From: Lutjanus erythropterus
Taxonomy: Eukaryota > Chordata > Actinopteri > Lutjaniformes > Lutjanidae
Length of the DNA: 64,000 bases
Direction: 5' to 3'
Assembly: GCA_020091685.1 (NCBI GenBank)
Contig: CM034613.1
Coordinates: 1,268,345 to 1,332,344, forward strand
Positions 46,601-61,600 of this stretch are shown in pieces. A model generated the notes under the pieces. That model ran no database searches, was not told where the DNA came from, and worked only from the letters and a program-made list of their open reading frames with translations. Position 1 is the stretch's first letter. Each line of letters starts with the position of its first letter. The translations under genes and the position numbers were made by a program.

Positions 46601-49600
46601 TTATTAGACACGAGTGTTTCCAGTACTTTCTTTATTCCTTGTATTTTTCAATAAACCTTGATTGAATTTAACAATTTTAAACATTTTCCAAGGACATTCA
46701 GAGCCTGTACTGATGTTAAATGTAGCACATCACCACATCGCTCTGGGGGCTGTTGGTCATAACATGGGCAATTTAAGGGCAAAACCAGAATTTAAGAGGT
46801 TAATGAGCCGGCCCTGTCTTCTGAAAGAAATACAAGCAAAGCTACAATATACAGTGTGGTGTATTTCTTTGTAGCTGTGATGAGGTGTCATGTATGCAGT
46901 CCTCCACCCAACATGCATGTGTCTCATGTCTGCTGCAACCTGCAGTGTTACCAATAGACAGCACTGATGTCTTTTATTGTACGTTCTGGTTTTCTCATCT
47001 AGGAACTTCACTTCAGTTGTTCACCAGATGTTCATCTCATGCACATCTGGTTAGAAGCTCGTAGCTACATACCATGAGGAAACAGTCTTTTGATTGGGAC
47101 AGTGTGTGTTGGAAAGATTCACTTCAAACCACAAATTAAAACTTTACATTATCATCATTTTACATCAAAAGATGTGAAAAATTACAAATCATTTGAGATA
47201 TCAATAAGAGGCAGTCCTCCCCGTGAATACACATTTTCTTAATTGAAAAAACACACAAAGTATTTCCTGCACAGAGCTGTGGACTCACCTTTGGATTGAT
47301 TTTGATTGTAGCAATGTCTGACTTTTTGTCGATGTCTTTGATGTTGGCTTCATACACATCACCATTGTGCATCTGGACCTTCACAAAATAATGGAAGAAT
47401 AAGATTTAACATTTGAAATGAGAGCTGTTTCATATAATAGCTTTTGGTTTATCCACTTATTCATTTTCTGGGATTAGTGCCTAATGCACTTCATAAGAAC
47501 CTTACTAAAGGTCTGAATATATTCCCAAACGTACACATACACCGACAGCTGCAGACACCACGGACACGTAGTAGTTCTGTTTATACTACTTTCTGGAGTC
47601 CACTTGGAGGACACATTCCACATATGCGCAGTGTGTGTGCCTACAGGATCAGTGTAGTGGCCATGTGGACAAGTCATAACAAAGTGGGGGGTCACGCAGA
47701 CATTAGCGGACCCTCGCACACTCGTATATGTGAAATATAATACTGGCTTGTGCTGTGTGAGCCAATTGTGTGTCAGTTTTGTCACTGCCAATATCTTGAA
47801 TGTGGAAATAACCAGAATTTGGTTATTTCTGTTAAAGAAGTACTGCAGGCTTAAACATTTCTTAACAAATTCATAAAAATCTACTTTTCATGGTTTGAAA
47901 ATGGCTCAAGCGTCCTCCCACTGTTTTAAATAATCCTGAGCCTTGCTGAGATGGAGTCAGCTGATTGGGGCTGCTCTACATCATGAAATGAGAAAAAGTT
48001 AACGCCTTGTAATCAGAGTTTGGAGTCTGTGAAATATATTCTGATAGAGACTCCATCATTCACAGGAGTTTACATGACTTTTTGTTAACCCTCCACTCAG
48101 GATTTTTACATTGTGGTGCATTTACTTAGCCGTAGAAGCTCCGGTGGACTGCATTTATTACCTTGAAGCCAATTCCATGCTAAACAGTAGGGCTATACTG
48201 ATAATTCCCTGCAGACACACACATCAGAAGCCTCTCAGCCTCACTGAGCCGCTAGTGTTAGCTTGGCAAGCTACAACACAGGAGCAACATGGAAACTTTT
48301 TCAAAAAGGGCCACAGATGTGGTTCTAGTGACAGTCTTGTGTATGCACCAAAGGTGGTGCTGCCAGTCAGCGCCCTAGGAGGGACTAGTGGCAGCTACAG
48401 GTGTGTTTTTAGGTGTGTCAGAAGTATCCATGGAAGCACCTTATCTGGAACAAACAATGGCGGCTCCTGAAGTGTTTAGCAGAGATACTGTGACAGCATC
48501 AGTTATATCAGAACTGGAGTATTTCTTCATTGAAAGAAGAGGAAAGAACAACACTGAAAACTGGCACCGCTGGTTGATCTGATTGGCTGAAGTAAGCCTG
48601 TGTTAGACTTGGTAGACAGATACTTCATCCAATCATCTGCCAAGTGTTTTTTGAAAGTGCCTGCCCCTTTCCAAACAGTTTCTAAGGACAACTTTCCAGA
48701 TGGTTCTGTGTAACAAACACTGCTATACTGAGCAGTGTTATCTCCTGCATCCCACACTACGTAGCCACAACCCCTACACTAGCAGTCCTTCTGCCTATTG
48801 CCCTCTTATTTAGCATTTTTCTAAATTATGATGTGGGTGGAGTTAGGCTCAGATGCCGAGGTCAAGTTACACTTTAAGCTTCTTTTCATTTCTTCAATTC
48901 AGTGCTTAACAGACCAAGTATTTAGGATCTGACATCAAATTCTTATTCTTAGTGGATAAACCCATGAAACAATAATGAGGACATCCTTTGACTCTAAACA
49001 GTCCACCCAGGACAATGAAAAAGGGCAAAGCTGACTAATCTGCATGCAACTTGAGCACTTCAGGATGAGGAATACTTACTTAGCATATGATTTAGATGAG
49101 AAAGCTGTGAGTATTAACAGTGAAACATAATTATCACTGTGGAGAAACAGTATGTCTATACCTTGAGGTGCTGTTGGCCGGACACCGGTGTGGTGCTGGA
49201 GACTACATGGGCATTGGTGACAATCAGTCCATTCTCTGACATCACAAACCCAGATCCACTAGACAGAGGGATGGTCCGACCGAAGAGAGGATGCCTGTAG
49301 CATGGATAAAAACATCAGATGGACTGAATTACAAGAAGCAGCTATGATTGCAGATCATTTTACTTCCATTATAGTAAGTTTGTGACTTGAAAATAACTAT
49401 TATTATAAGTCATTATTTCACACATTAAGTCGGTACCTGAGGAAGAGTTCGATGTGGACCACAGCTGGAGCGATTTTCTCCACCACGTCAGCGATGAAGT
49501 TGAACTTATAACGCGGACTGGTGGCATGTGAAGGACCTATACTGGCAAGAAGAATGATGTATTTTAATAATCAGTCTGCACACATAAATGACCATGAGCC

Positions 49601-52600
49601 AAAAGAAAGCATGTTACAGTGATCTAACTGGGAAGTTAATAAGGTATGGATGACTTTGTAAGTGTCTTGAATTGAAAGGGATTAAAATGTTGCACACTGA
49701 CGCTGCTTGTCTAGATCAGGAGTGGACAATTATTTTTCATGAAGGGGGCACAGGAGAAATTGATCAGGCTGCCAAGGGTATTGATGTGTTACAGTGTACC
49801 ATGCATACTGCATACAGGTCGCAACAACAGCAGCAAAAGTAGAAGACCAACATAAACAACATGGATGTGCTGGACTGAGTGAATAAAGTTACAGTTTAGA
49901 GATATAGTTAAATATCATTACTACTGAACACAGCACTGACCACCTTTCAAAATAAAGGTTTGATGAGAGTTTAATGGTCAGAAAAATGCTATCGAAATGC
50001 TATTAGATATTTAATTTTTGGTGTTTCAATGATGGCTTTGCGGGTCACATGAAACCTTTCAGTGGGCTGCATCTGGTCCCCGGGCCCAGGTCTGATCTAG
50101 ATAATGAACCAGGAAATGTTGAACTGTTTTGACAATGTGAATAGGAGCAAAGATTAATACCTCAGTTTTGTTGACACTCAACTGCAGGAAGTCATAGTGT
50201 GCTGACTAATTACAAGACCAAATTGCGGGGGATTTCTGCTTGTGTGGAGCCGATCAAACTCATATGTTAGAATGGTTCACTGCACCTCATGCTTGGATTG
50301 ACACAATAAATCCAATTCCAGAATTTGTCCCTGCCACTGTAAAGCTGATTCTAACTATAAAGTAGTAGTGCACGATTTGGTAAAAAAAAAGTCATATTGC
50401 TTATTTAGACTGAAAATGTGACTGCGTTGTGTGATATGATTGGTGGAAATGATCTGTTTTGCATTACAATTTTCACATTCACAATGTGCACTGGTAGTAT
50501 CCACCCAGCAGAATACACACTGCAGCTAACTGTCAGTTTTTTCTTAGGGTCTCCACACTTAACAGCCTGTCATGAGTGTGGCACCTAAATTATTTTTCCC
50601 TGAACTCCTCCTGAAATATGCAGTGAACACAGTCAAATGTAAAGGCAGTAAGTTTGCGTCAGGACACTGCAACATCAGTCCCCTCTGCTTCTCTACCCAA
50701 ACATGAGCAAAACCCCCCGATGCCACAAACTTGGCAGCACTGATGGAAAACCAGGTTTAATCTGCCAGGCTCGTGTTGTAACCTCCTCACAAAGCTCTTC
50801 AAGCAGTTCTAATAAGTTACACGTCCACGCACATACACATACAGCTGCACTTCACTCTGCTGAGCCAAGTCAGCCTTTGAGGAAAATGTGGTTTGTTATT
50901 TTAGACTGAAAAGAGATTCTCAAATGACAGGCGGAATCCAACCAGAGGCTGAAGCCAGTGGGTTCAAGTCTTATTACTAGTCTTTACAAATTCACATTTT
51001 CTTATCATGCAGCCTTTAAATATCATGAAATCAGCATTAAAATATGTCTAAAATCTAATTTATTGGACTAAATTGGTAATCTGATTTATCTGACAGTTAT
51101 CTGATCAGGTTTGCAAGATAGCAAATGAATTTGATGGACACACCTTGAATAATTTAACAGATAGGGCCCTGCTGTATATCTCCAGAGCTTGACTGTAAAA
51201 CCTGTATTAAAAACCAGCATCTCTCACTGCCATGTCCAGGGGGAAAAAAAGCTCTTTTAGCTCTGTTTTGGGCTCCACAATTTTCATCAGCTACCGCTGC
51301 CGTTTGGTTGGCAGCAGGTAGTATACAGTGGGTTTATCACAGCTTTTTCACTGAAAACAGCTGCCTGCTGCTGCTGCTAGAAAAAAAAGGCTGATGAGAC
51401 TGGAGAGACTCAACCAAGACAGTGACATAAAGACTATAAAACCCAAACAAGCTCAAGTGAATTAAAATACACCAAAAAGTTGAATGTCAGAGCTGGTGAT
51501 GATCCTCTACAATAAGATAACTGTGAGCCATTTCTTTCACATTACACACCAAAATTAGCACATATATGCAGGTTTTCTAAATGCGGCTAAGCTCATTAAA
51601 AGTAGGCCATTACTAGTACACAAGTTTGACTTGCAAGGTTTTTTCTTTTTTGTTTGTTTTTTGATGTGTCACATTCAATGTCAGGACCATGCTGGAAAAC
51701 AGTGTAAGTAAATAGTATATAGCAAAATGGAAGCCTGTTACAAGGTTACAAGTGTTTTTTTTATACCTGTTACTTCAGTCTTTCTGTCAAACTCAACACC
51801 AACTCATTTGGAATGAAGTTCAAGCGCCTCTTGAAGGGAGAAGGATGGAATTTATGGCTGAGATTACAAAAAGTGGCAGAAGTTTCCAACTGAGGCAACA
51901 ACCCCCCAAGCATAGTGCGAAATAGGAAATAATGTGAAAATTAGCATGCTCACCAAGTTGGGTTGTGTCTAGAAGGAAACCCCAGGCCTATACAAGATCT
52001 TGCAAGAGTGATCATTTTAACCCAAACCATGAACTTTCACTAACCCTAACCAAGTGTTTTTAAGTGTGTCCTTAAACCTACCCAGATCTTAACCACAATG
52101 TTGTCACTCTCCAGTTCTGATATAACTGATGCTACCACAGTATATACGCTAACCATTGTTTGTTTGAGATGAGTTGCTTCCATGGACTTGTCGTCACACC
52201 TAGAACCACGCTCCTAGCTGCAAGTAGTCCCTCCTACGACACTAATGGCTGCACCACTTTTGGTGCAAACACAAACAGATAACTTTCAGCCAGATAGAAT
52301 TCTTGCTTGATCTCACGAATCCAGCTGCCTCACAAGAAGAAACAACAAGTACATATCTGCAAATGATTGCAGAAGTTAAATTCTTATTCACAATTAATTT
52401 GCAAATTTCCCAATGACACGGGCCATGTCTTTGTGTATGTTAAGTCAAAAGGTTTTTCCATCCACATACTCTTCCATAGGAAAGAGAGGAAACGCCGCTG
52501 TTGCTGCCGGCTAAAAGGAAAGACTTTCTCTGTGTTTGCGGATTTTTCCCCAGAGAGACTCACCGACCGCATGTGAAGTCTGTCCTGACCTGCATGGAGT

Positions 52601-55600
52601 TTGAATCACTTGTACCAGGAAAAGACTCGAGTGTAAAACTGAAACGTACCGTATATGATCATAATTTAGTTAATTAAGCAAGGATTTAAGGTTGAATTAC
52701 TTTTACTTTTGGAAAAAGAAAAGTTTCTTGGTAATTTAGGGCAATTTTCCTCAAACTCACTTCTGCTAATCTCACCGGGCATGATGGATGATTTACCACA
52801 ACCAATTTGGGAGTTGGGACTTGTAGGTCAGTCACCCATATATTTTTAGTTTACCACGCCCGTAAGGATGTCATGCTCCACTGACCTAGTGTGTGTGTGT
52901 GTGTGTGTGTGTGAGTGTGTGCACCACATACCCTTTAAACCCAGACAGAATAAATGGTTTGTGATCAAAGGCAAATGTAAATAGAGCCTGCCACAACTCT
53001 GGGCTGCAGCGACTTCCTGTTTCCTCAGTTGATATCTCTCATTGGGAGATCTGTGTATACGTGTGTGTGTGTGTGTTTGTGATGGTGTAACCTCCTGAGT
53101 AGGGATTGTGGTGATGATTGTAGCAGTCAGTAGAGCTGCAATCTGGTTCATTCATCAGCACAACAGACGGTCCGTCAGTCTGACGGTCTGCTGTCCAACA
53201 CTTTGTTCCACTGACCCAACTGGCACGACACTTACTGGGATATTCATGGATTTTAAAGGATGACTCCTGGCTGCTCCTTCAGCATCAATTTCCTCAAATA
53301 TCTGAATCTTTACCAAACACATTCATGCTCCCCCACAGAATGAACCCTTTCTGTCTTGGACACTCCTTGACCTTCTGTCATGTCAGCACTGGATCAAAAT
53401 GTCAACTATGTACTTCAAAAGTTAATGTGTGATTGTGTGACCCTTTACTTTTCCTGTTTTGTCCCCATGAGTCTCATTGTCCTATCACGACCTTCCCTCT
53501 AGTCTTGTCCTGAGCCCAGAATATCTACTTTGCAACCTTATTGCCCAACAGAATATTACTGTTATGTTCAATGACAATATTTTGTGACATTGTCACTGAG
53601 AGGTGTCATTTATTGGGCATCGGGAACCGATTCCGAAAGGAATCACTTAGAAATTTTCATTTCAATTCTGTGTATTTATTCCTACACTAATTTCACTCCG
53701 GCTAGTTTCAAATTAAACCACTGACCTGGATATCTGTCTGCATCTACAGACATGACTGGAACACACACCTGTCTTCCAATCTCCTAACGTATTTGTCGTA
53801 CTAAATCATGAGTTTGGCATTATTCTTGGTTAACCTACTCAACTGTTACTAAGTTGCTTGACTAGCAGGTGTCAGTCTTGTGACCCTCAGTTTAGAAAAT
53901 GCTAAACAGCACTTTACAAGGATGGGAAACTCCCTGTCATTACAGCAAAGCAGACTTAGTAAACCCCAAAATATTTAGGAAACCAGAATAAAGGCCACAT
54001 TCGCTTAGCTCAGGTTTTCCACTGGTGTCGTTTATCCGCAGAAATTAGCATTTCATACAACTCTGCTTGAAGAATGCAGGAGGACACTCAAAGAATAAAA
54101 ATCCAGAGCCTGTTAGGAACCGAAATCGGTAAATAGTGTGAGTCAGAATCAGAATTATTAGAATCTAAACCAACCCTAATGCAGACAAAAATGGCGGAAA
54201 CCAAAAACAGATCAGATATTTAAAACTGAACGCAATTTTCCCTTTATAAATCACTATCATATATTCACCCAGTCATAAAAGCATAACAGCACAGTAGCAT
54301 GTAAGGTTTGCAGCCCTGAACGTTTTAAGAAACAAATCATTAAAATGCTGGATATGGCAGCCACTTTACTTTCTGCCATAACTGAATTATGTTTTTGCAT
54401 CATTGCTAGAACCAAACATGATAACACAGAAAAGGTGACATCTACTAGAGCTTGAGATCTGTCCCCAAATCCGATGAGTTTGGGTCAGGTTGGGCCACAT
54501 TTTTCACATATTTCATAGGCTTACGTCAGGTTGGCACTGCATTATCATTATTATTATTATTATTATTATTATTACTTTTTTCATTTTTCTCCCCAGTTTT
54601 GTTGTTGCCAATTCAAATTCCCCCATGTACCGTCCCTGTCACTGTCAACTCCTACTGTTTGGTACATGGTTGGGAAGCGTGTTAAGAAAAATGTCGGGTT
54701 GTAATCGGGTTCAGGCTGAAATATGCTAATGAGGGACGGTTTGGATTGGCTTTGGACAGAACTTTGTCAAGCTTGGGCCTTTTCGGGGTTAACTTTTCAG
54801 GCCCAATTAAAGTTCTAACGTCTACCCCTATGTTTTGATGGCCAAGTATTACAATGACATCATATACAACATAAGAAGGAAATCACAGTAGAATTTAGGG
54901 TAGACTATAATATCATATCTGTTGCATGTATGTTGTGTGTAGTTTTAAATGCCTTTTCTTCATTAGCCCTGACCATACAGTGACTGTAAAGAGTAGAACA
55001 GTATCAGTGTATCAATAAGTTTTGCTGCTCACCCTGACCACAGTGATGCATGACTTAGCTTTGTGCTGCTTCTCCAAACTTCTCCACAACTTACACTGAC
55101 TACAGGTACGTACTGGGGCTGTCCCTGACCCGGTCTCTGAAGATTTTTTTCAGTCAAATCAGATTTGGCAATTCAACACGAATATTCAACTTAGTCGATT
55201 TATTTGTTCTTTTTTTTTTTTTTTACAGTGCGCCACACTTTCAGTCCAGTGTGCCAAACTAAATTCCTATAAGAGCCAACATGAGTATGTTTTAAGGCTT
55301 GCGTTTTGATGCCTTTCTTCATCATCTGTGATGTGAAGTGTGAGCTCCCCTGTAGTTCAGGAATAAAATCAGCGCACTGGCAGAGCATCTCTCTCTCATT
55401 ATTTTTGCATGCTCTGCGCTCCTTCACACTGTGAATAAGGATTTATTTTAGCCAAACCAGAGAAAAATAAAAAAATAAACCTGGACATTTTAGGTTTTAG
55501 TTTGTGTCTGCTGAGTTTGAACGAAGCTGCCGATGATGGTGCTAAAATAGTTTTTCAACAGGAGTCTGGTGAGTTTAGCATGAGCAATAAAACAACTGTT

Positions 55601-58600
55601 TTTGGTTAAACTCACTTAATCTTACTCTTTAAAAGATGGTCTCTCACTGTTGCGATCCTTTCCATAATGTTGTCAGACACTTAGAATAACAATCTGAGCC
55701 TGTGAGTGACAAAAACAAGTACAAGCACACAGGCAAGCGTCACTTGCCCTGTTCACTCTGTATGTGCGCTCTGGTAAAATAGCTGCTGCAGCACATCACC
55801 TATACTCCATTTCTATCACTCTTTTTTACTTCCATCACAGTTATTTTTTGTGGTTTGTGAGACTCAGTTTGTAAAGTTTGTATTGCTCTGTGTTCAATGA
55901 CTCTTCTAAAAAAGGAGAGCTGAAATACTTGTTTCACCTTCTCTCACCAAATTTACCACCAGTACACCAGTACTTTTAATTTCTCATTTAAATGTTCTCC
56001 CAGTATTTTATTCTGTTGCTGTGCTGACAAGGGAAAAAACACGAATACTTGACTGGAAGAATCTCAGTCGTCTGAACCAACTGTCAAGTCAAATCTTCAA
56101 CTATCAGGAGCCAGGGCTAATAAGTACCTCATATAACCCCACTTCAAAACATCCACGTCTCCGCAAAGTGGATTTTCCCAGTGTACTGAAATAAACTGAA
56201 CCCAATGGCTGGAGGAACCTAAAAACAGATGGTCTACCTTTGTTTGGAACAGTGTGGTAATGTATTTGGCTGCAGTCTGCATGAAACGCTTCCTCCGAGC
56301 AGCGGTCATGCTCTACTTTTACAAGTTTGGTATACAGCAGGAAAGTTCAGACAGCACAGTGGGAGTGTGAGAGAGGATGTGGGACAAATGAAGAGAGAAA
56401 CACAGAGTGCAGCGGAGGACGGATGTTTATTTAATGGCCAGTCACTTTTCTCTCTGTTTGGTTTTAAATGGAGACAGTAGTCTAATAAACTCTTGTGCAT
56501 ATGCTTCTACTGTATGTGTCTACTGAAAAATTCTACCATAAACCTACCATCATGGTCACCATATTTATCGATGGTGTATTTTTACTTTACTGTAGCTGGG
56601 TGTTAACTCAGCGTGGACAGAGTCGAGTTCATGTCAGTGCTCTGCTGCTAATTAACACCTGATTCTGGACTGCTTCACATGGTTCTTTCACATGACTGGA
56701 AGGCAATGAGGCACAACGGACAGTGAAGGCTACTGAGCTTGAAATATTGGTTTAAGGAAACAGGCCAAATTTTTCAGCAGTCAGTCAATTCATGAATGAC
56801 AGAAAGGTTAGGTGGCAGCAAACAGGCGGTAAATAACTGCTATCAACTCAACATCAAGGTCTGACAGCTATCAGGTTAACAAAATCCATTTCTGCTGCCT
56901 CACATGACTCAAACAGTGCTCTGATGAAACAGGACACCCAGATACACTTTTAAAACACTAAGCGCCTATCTGGACGATATTTTAATAGAAGCACGACAGA
57001 AATAAATCCTGCTGAATGTGTTGAGATCCGTCTCAAGACCACTTTTTGGAGGTGTTGGTCTCAGCTCAGAATCGACAGCATTTTTACTTGACAATGAAGA
57101 CTCAGGATTTTATTTCAAGACCAGTCAAGACCACAGCTGCAGGAGTTATCATTACTAGGCGTGTAAATGACAAGTTTCATCACAATGAGATATTTTATCA
57201 ATTCTTTGGACAATGATACAATATTTGCTGATATCATTAAGTCTGTCATGATATGATTTTGATTCGATGCAGTTGGGGGCTTGCGATGGATATCAGACTA
57301 AGGCTGCAACTAACAATTATTTTCATCATCAGTTGATCTGTTGATTCGTTTCTCAGTTAATCGATTATTAATCGATCAGCGGTTCAGTCCGTAAAATGTC
57401 AGAAAATGGTGAAAATGTTGATCACTGTTTTCCAAAGCCCAAGATGACACAAAGATAATCAGTTTACTGTCATAGAGGACTAAATAAAACAGAAAATAAT
57501 CAACTTCAAGAGGCTGAAATTAGAGAATTTAGATATATTTTATATAAAAATTACTCACAGTGATTAACTGATTATCAAAATAGTTGGCAATTAATTTAAT
57601 AATCGATTAATAATTAATTAATTGTTGCTGATCTAAAGCAGATGATATACATCCATTTAACACATTTAGTTACTTTTCTGTTTTTTGACCGAACTCTTCC
57701 AGACATTTGTTACATGGGAATACGAATTTCAAAATAAAGGCGTATCTTAAAGATGACAATATACTGTAGCTTGATTTTTTTTTTCACTTTGCATCAATCA
57801 TATGAATCAATGTATCCTCACACCCCTCATCATTACTGCAACTGGATGTAAAACATCCTGCTTCAAACACAACCAATAACTTGACTTATCTCTAATTTGA
57901 CATTTCTGTTACTGTTACTGGCTTTCACTCCTAACAGCTGTCAACCCTCCCCATCCACCTGAGATGGCTGGGACCACCTGAAAGTTTTATTGGCACTAAT
58001 TAACTTACAATTTTGCTTGTGATACACATAGACGAGACAGGCCACACAAAGCCATATAGCTAATGTATATAAAGATACATCAACGTTAGCAACAACTCCA
58101 ATATAAACTTCCAGTCAAGGGGACTAGAGTTGCAGATATGCTAACTCTTTTCCTGGGTTTTAGGGCTCATTCCTGCAGCACTCTATTTGGTCATAAACCA
58201 AAACATTGGACTAATTAAAGGTCTGGCCTTAGATACATCAACTGGGTGTATATAAACTGGTTATTTTTAAACAATGATTTTTGGGGCTTTTTATGTCTTT
58301 AATGGATACAAAGCTGAAGATATGAAAGAAAAGGAGGAGAAAGAGCTGGGGAACGACATGCAGCAAAGATGCGCAGGCTGGAATCAAACCATGGCCTCCA
58401 CAGAGGACTTATGGCCCCAGCACACCAGCTGAGGTACCCAGCTATCCATAAGTGAAAAGTTTGACCTGCTGGTGGCACAAGAGGAAAAGTCAGGAGCTCA
58501 TCAAAGTCTTTAGGATTCATCTACTGGGGACAATGAATGTACAAAAGTTCTTGGCAATCCATCCAGTAGTTGCCAAGACATTTCTCTCTGAGCCAAAGTG

Positions 58601-61600
58601 GCTTTGGACCCATGGATGAAGATTGCAATCTCATGAGCCATGCTAGTTAGAAACCTCCAGAATATTCTGATACTCTCCTCTGATAAAAAGTAATAATATA
58701 AAACAGTCCTTCATCTTTAAGCCATCTTCTACAAGCAGCAGACTCATCTGTACTGATGTCATATCAGTCTAAAAGCAGTGTGGCTCAACAGTTTACAGAG
58801 TGAGCCCTCCTCGCTTTACAAGAAATAGTGTCTGACCTCCACCAGCGCTCACATAGAATCTCCTCCCACTGTTTAAAGGAACATTGTTTCACGAAGGCGT
58901 TCCAGTCGGACAGAGACATTCATGTTTACAGAGGCCAGCAGCGTCCCACACTCCAACACATCAGCTCTGTCTGTGTTTGGTTTTGGGGGAACTTTCTAGG
59001 CCAGTCTGAGGACAGAATAACAGCAGGCTTTTTACTGGAGGTGTGGTTAATTCTCACTGTGTGCGCTGTTTCCAAATGACTGACTCAGGTCCGTTTAACA
59101 GGCTGTTAAAGCTGCACCTGCCCTTTAACCACTGTTTATTGGTGCTGTGAAGCATTACTGCTGACCAAACCTTGTTAATCCACCTCTTATTAATGGAGAG
59201 AGAAGACACAGGACAGTTTACTGAGGTGGACCAGAGTGCACTCTACTGATGAGTCAACATGATGCTGTGGGAAACACTGTTGACATTTCTATTTTGTCAA
59301 CCAGTGTCACATTTGCACTAGACAAAACAATTAAACTATAACCGGTTCTGGGTGTTTGAGAACACAATTCAAACACCCAGAACAATTAATAAACTAACTG
59401 GCAACTATTTTGATAATTGATTTATTAGCTTGAGTAAAATTCTCAGATTTCAGATTCTCAAAAGTGAATATTAGGTAGTTTCGTTACTCTTCTGTGACAG
59501 TAAACTGAATATTTTTGGGTTGTGGACGAAACAAGACATCATTTGAGGACGTCATCTTAGGTTTTGGAAAACACTGACTGACATTTGCCACCATTTTCTG
59601 ATATTTTAAAACCAAAAACTATTAATCGATTAATAATTGACAATGAAAATAATCATTAGTTGCAGCCCTATTTGAGACAATAAATCAGTATTAAAGAATT
59701 AAAGATGTAATTTACCTTTGGTCACTTCATGTCCCTTAGTTGGATCAGATAGCTATCCAAGCCGTAAAAAGCAAAGAGTTAAGATACCAATCATTTTTTG
59801 TTTTCTTATAGCAGCTGTACAACAGTGTTATAAGTCAGTTTGACTGCTTTGTAATGCACTGGAATCTCCACCAGGTGGCAGCATAAGCTAGGCTATACAT
59901 GCTCTATGACTGTTAGGCAAGTTACTAAAATACTGGTCTATTTAATGTTGATGAAGTGCGAGGTAGAGATGAATATTTTCCTGAAAATGACATATTTTGA
60001 CCAAATGACCACTTTAGTCTATTATCTGGTGGTATTAATAATTCTTAATGAAACAGAAGAATGTCATTTCAACATTTATCAACATTATAATGAACATAAT
60101 ATAAACTGTGCAGGTTGCATGCATGTCGCAGCAAACCTCAGTCCAGCGCACAGTTTGTATCCTCATTGTTTAATATTCTGAAGTGTTTCCACACAAAGCT
60201 GGTGTCACACATCGTGTTGTGTCTCATTCAGATGGTAGAGCCAAAAGTTACTGTATTAACAGCATTAATGATCAGAGATGTTTGAATTTATGGTATTTTG
60301 TGCTCATTAACTAATTAATTAAAGCACTCAGTGTGCTCGGCTGGTAACACGTAAGAGCAACAAAACACACACCAGCGTGCATGAAAATGAAACAGCAACA
60401 TGCTATGACTTTATTTTCCTTTCCTGTCAAATGCCAATTAATTTTTTTAGTCTATGGCTATTTTACAGCTGCATTTTTTCCATTCTAGAGAGAAAGCAAT
60501 TACTCAATTAAATGAGAAAATAATGGAGAGATTAATCAACATGACAATAACTGTTAGTTGAAGCCTTACTTAAGACATATAATTTTTGCCAAAGTCCCAA
60601 GGAGCCACAGGAGACGGGAGCCACATGTGGCTCCAGAGCCTCAGGTTGCAGACCCCTGGTTTAGACAGTAGGATTTGGTAGAAGACCACAGACAGTGTTG
60701 GATATACGTGTTCATCAAGTGTTGCTGCAGTGGTTGATAAATAATTATATGATGAACAGCTGATATTGTACTATGGTGAAATACAAGCTCATATTGCCTG
60801 AATTGTCTCTGTGTTTGTCTACTATGTCTGCTGTCCTCTGCAGATGTCCTCTGTTTTCACGTAAGAAAAGTAAGAAGTTCTGAAGCCATTTTGCATTATT
60901 AATCCACTAAAAATGATTAGTTAAATGTCTAGTTAGCGCCTAAAGTAGTGGAATCCTTACACTAGTGACTGTACAGCACCACATGTGTAGCTCCTGGCCA
61001 GAAATGATTTCATTCACAGGATTTTCAGAAGTGAGCATACAACTAGATAAATGAGGCTTGGATTATACTGCACAAGTTCTGTCGGAATTTTCAAACAGAT
61101 GTTAGTTTTGCAATTTTCAAAAAGGGAGTGCCATCAACTCCAACAAGTCTGGATAGCATGTGTTAAGTTCATTGTATGTTCACGTGGAGGCATTGGCATG
61201 TGAGGAAAAAAAAATCAGAAATTCAAGGCAACACAGGGTGAATACACACTTCAAATCTTATTGAGGGTGAAGTGTCCCTTCAGGTCACAACTCAGCTGAG
61301 GATTGGCTCAGATTTTTTTGAACCATCAATCAGTTTTTGGGATCAAAGACTGGAAAGCATTGATCGTCAATTTTTACTGAATATTGGTTAACTAGGAGGT
61401 CAAACGATCTGGGCTCCCTATTTAATTCAGATTGTGATAAGTCACAATAACTAATGTGTGTGTCTGCTACTTCAGCACCACAGACAGCTCCATAGTTTTA
61501 TCAACACACAGCACAGTCAGACTGCTGACATTTCAGAGCCGTGGTCGGGGCCACAGATTCAGAGAACTGAGGAGGGGTGGCAGATTAACGAGGAGGATGC

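Larger units (their letters stand above)
39892..47288. other. htra3 intron 4, repeat-rich
   Basis: 7.4 kb between exons 4 and 5. Besides listed repeats, 42380-43440 contains open frames on both strands with no family I recognise, and 43750-44300 looks like a degraded dispersed element (gctgcgagcagcaacaggcg). Confidence 0.45.
52337..57150. other. htra3 intron 1, mostly unassigned
   Basis: Apart from microsatellites nothing is supported; short frames here lack motifs and splice partners. Confidence 0.4.

Noticed and set aside
49525-49543. Alternative acceptor CAG|TATAGG for htra3 exon 2
   Set aside because: Would place TAG in frame after the phase-1 junction; the AG five bases further in (exon start 49536) restores [12 protein letters not shown].
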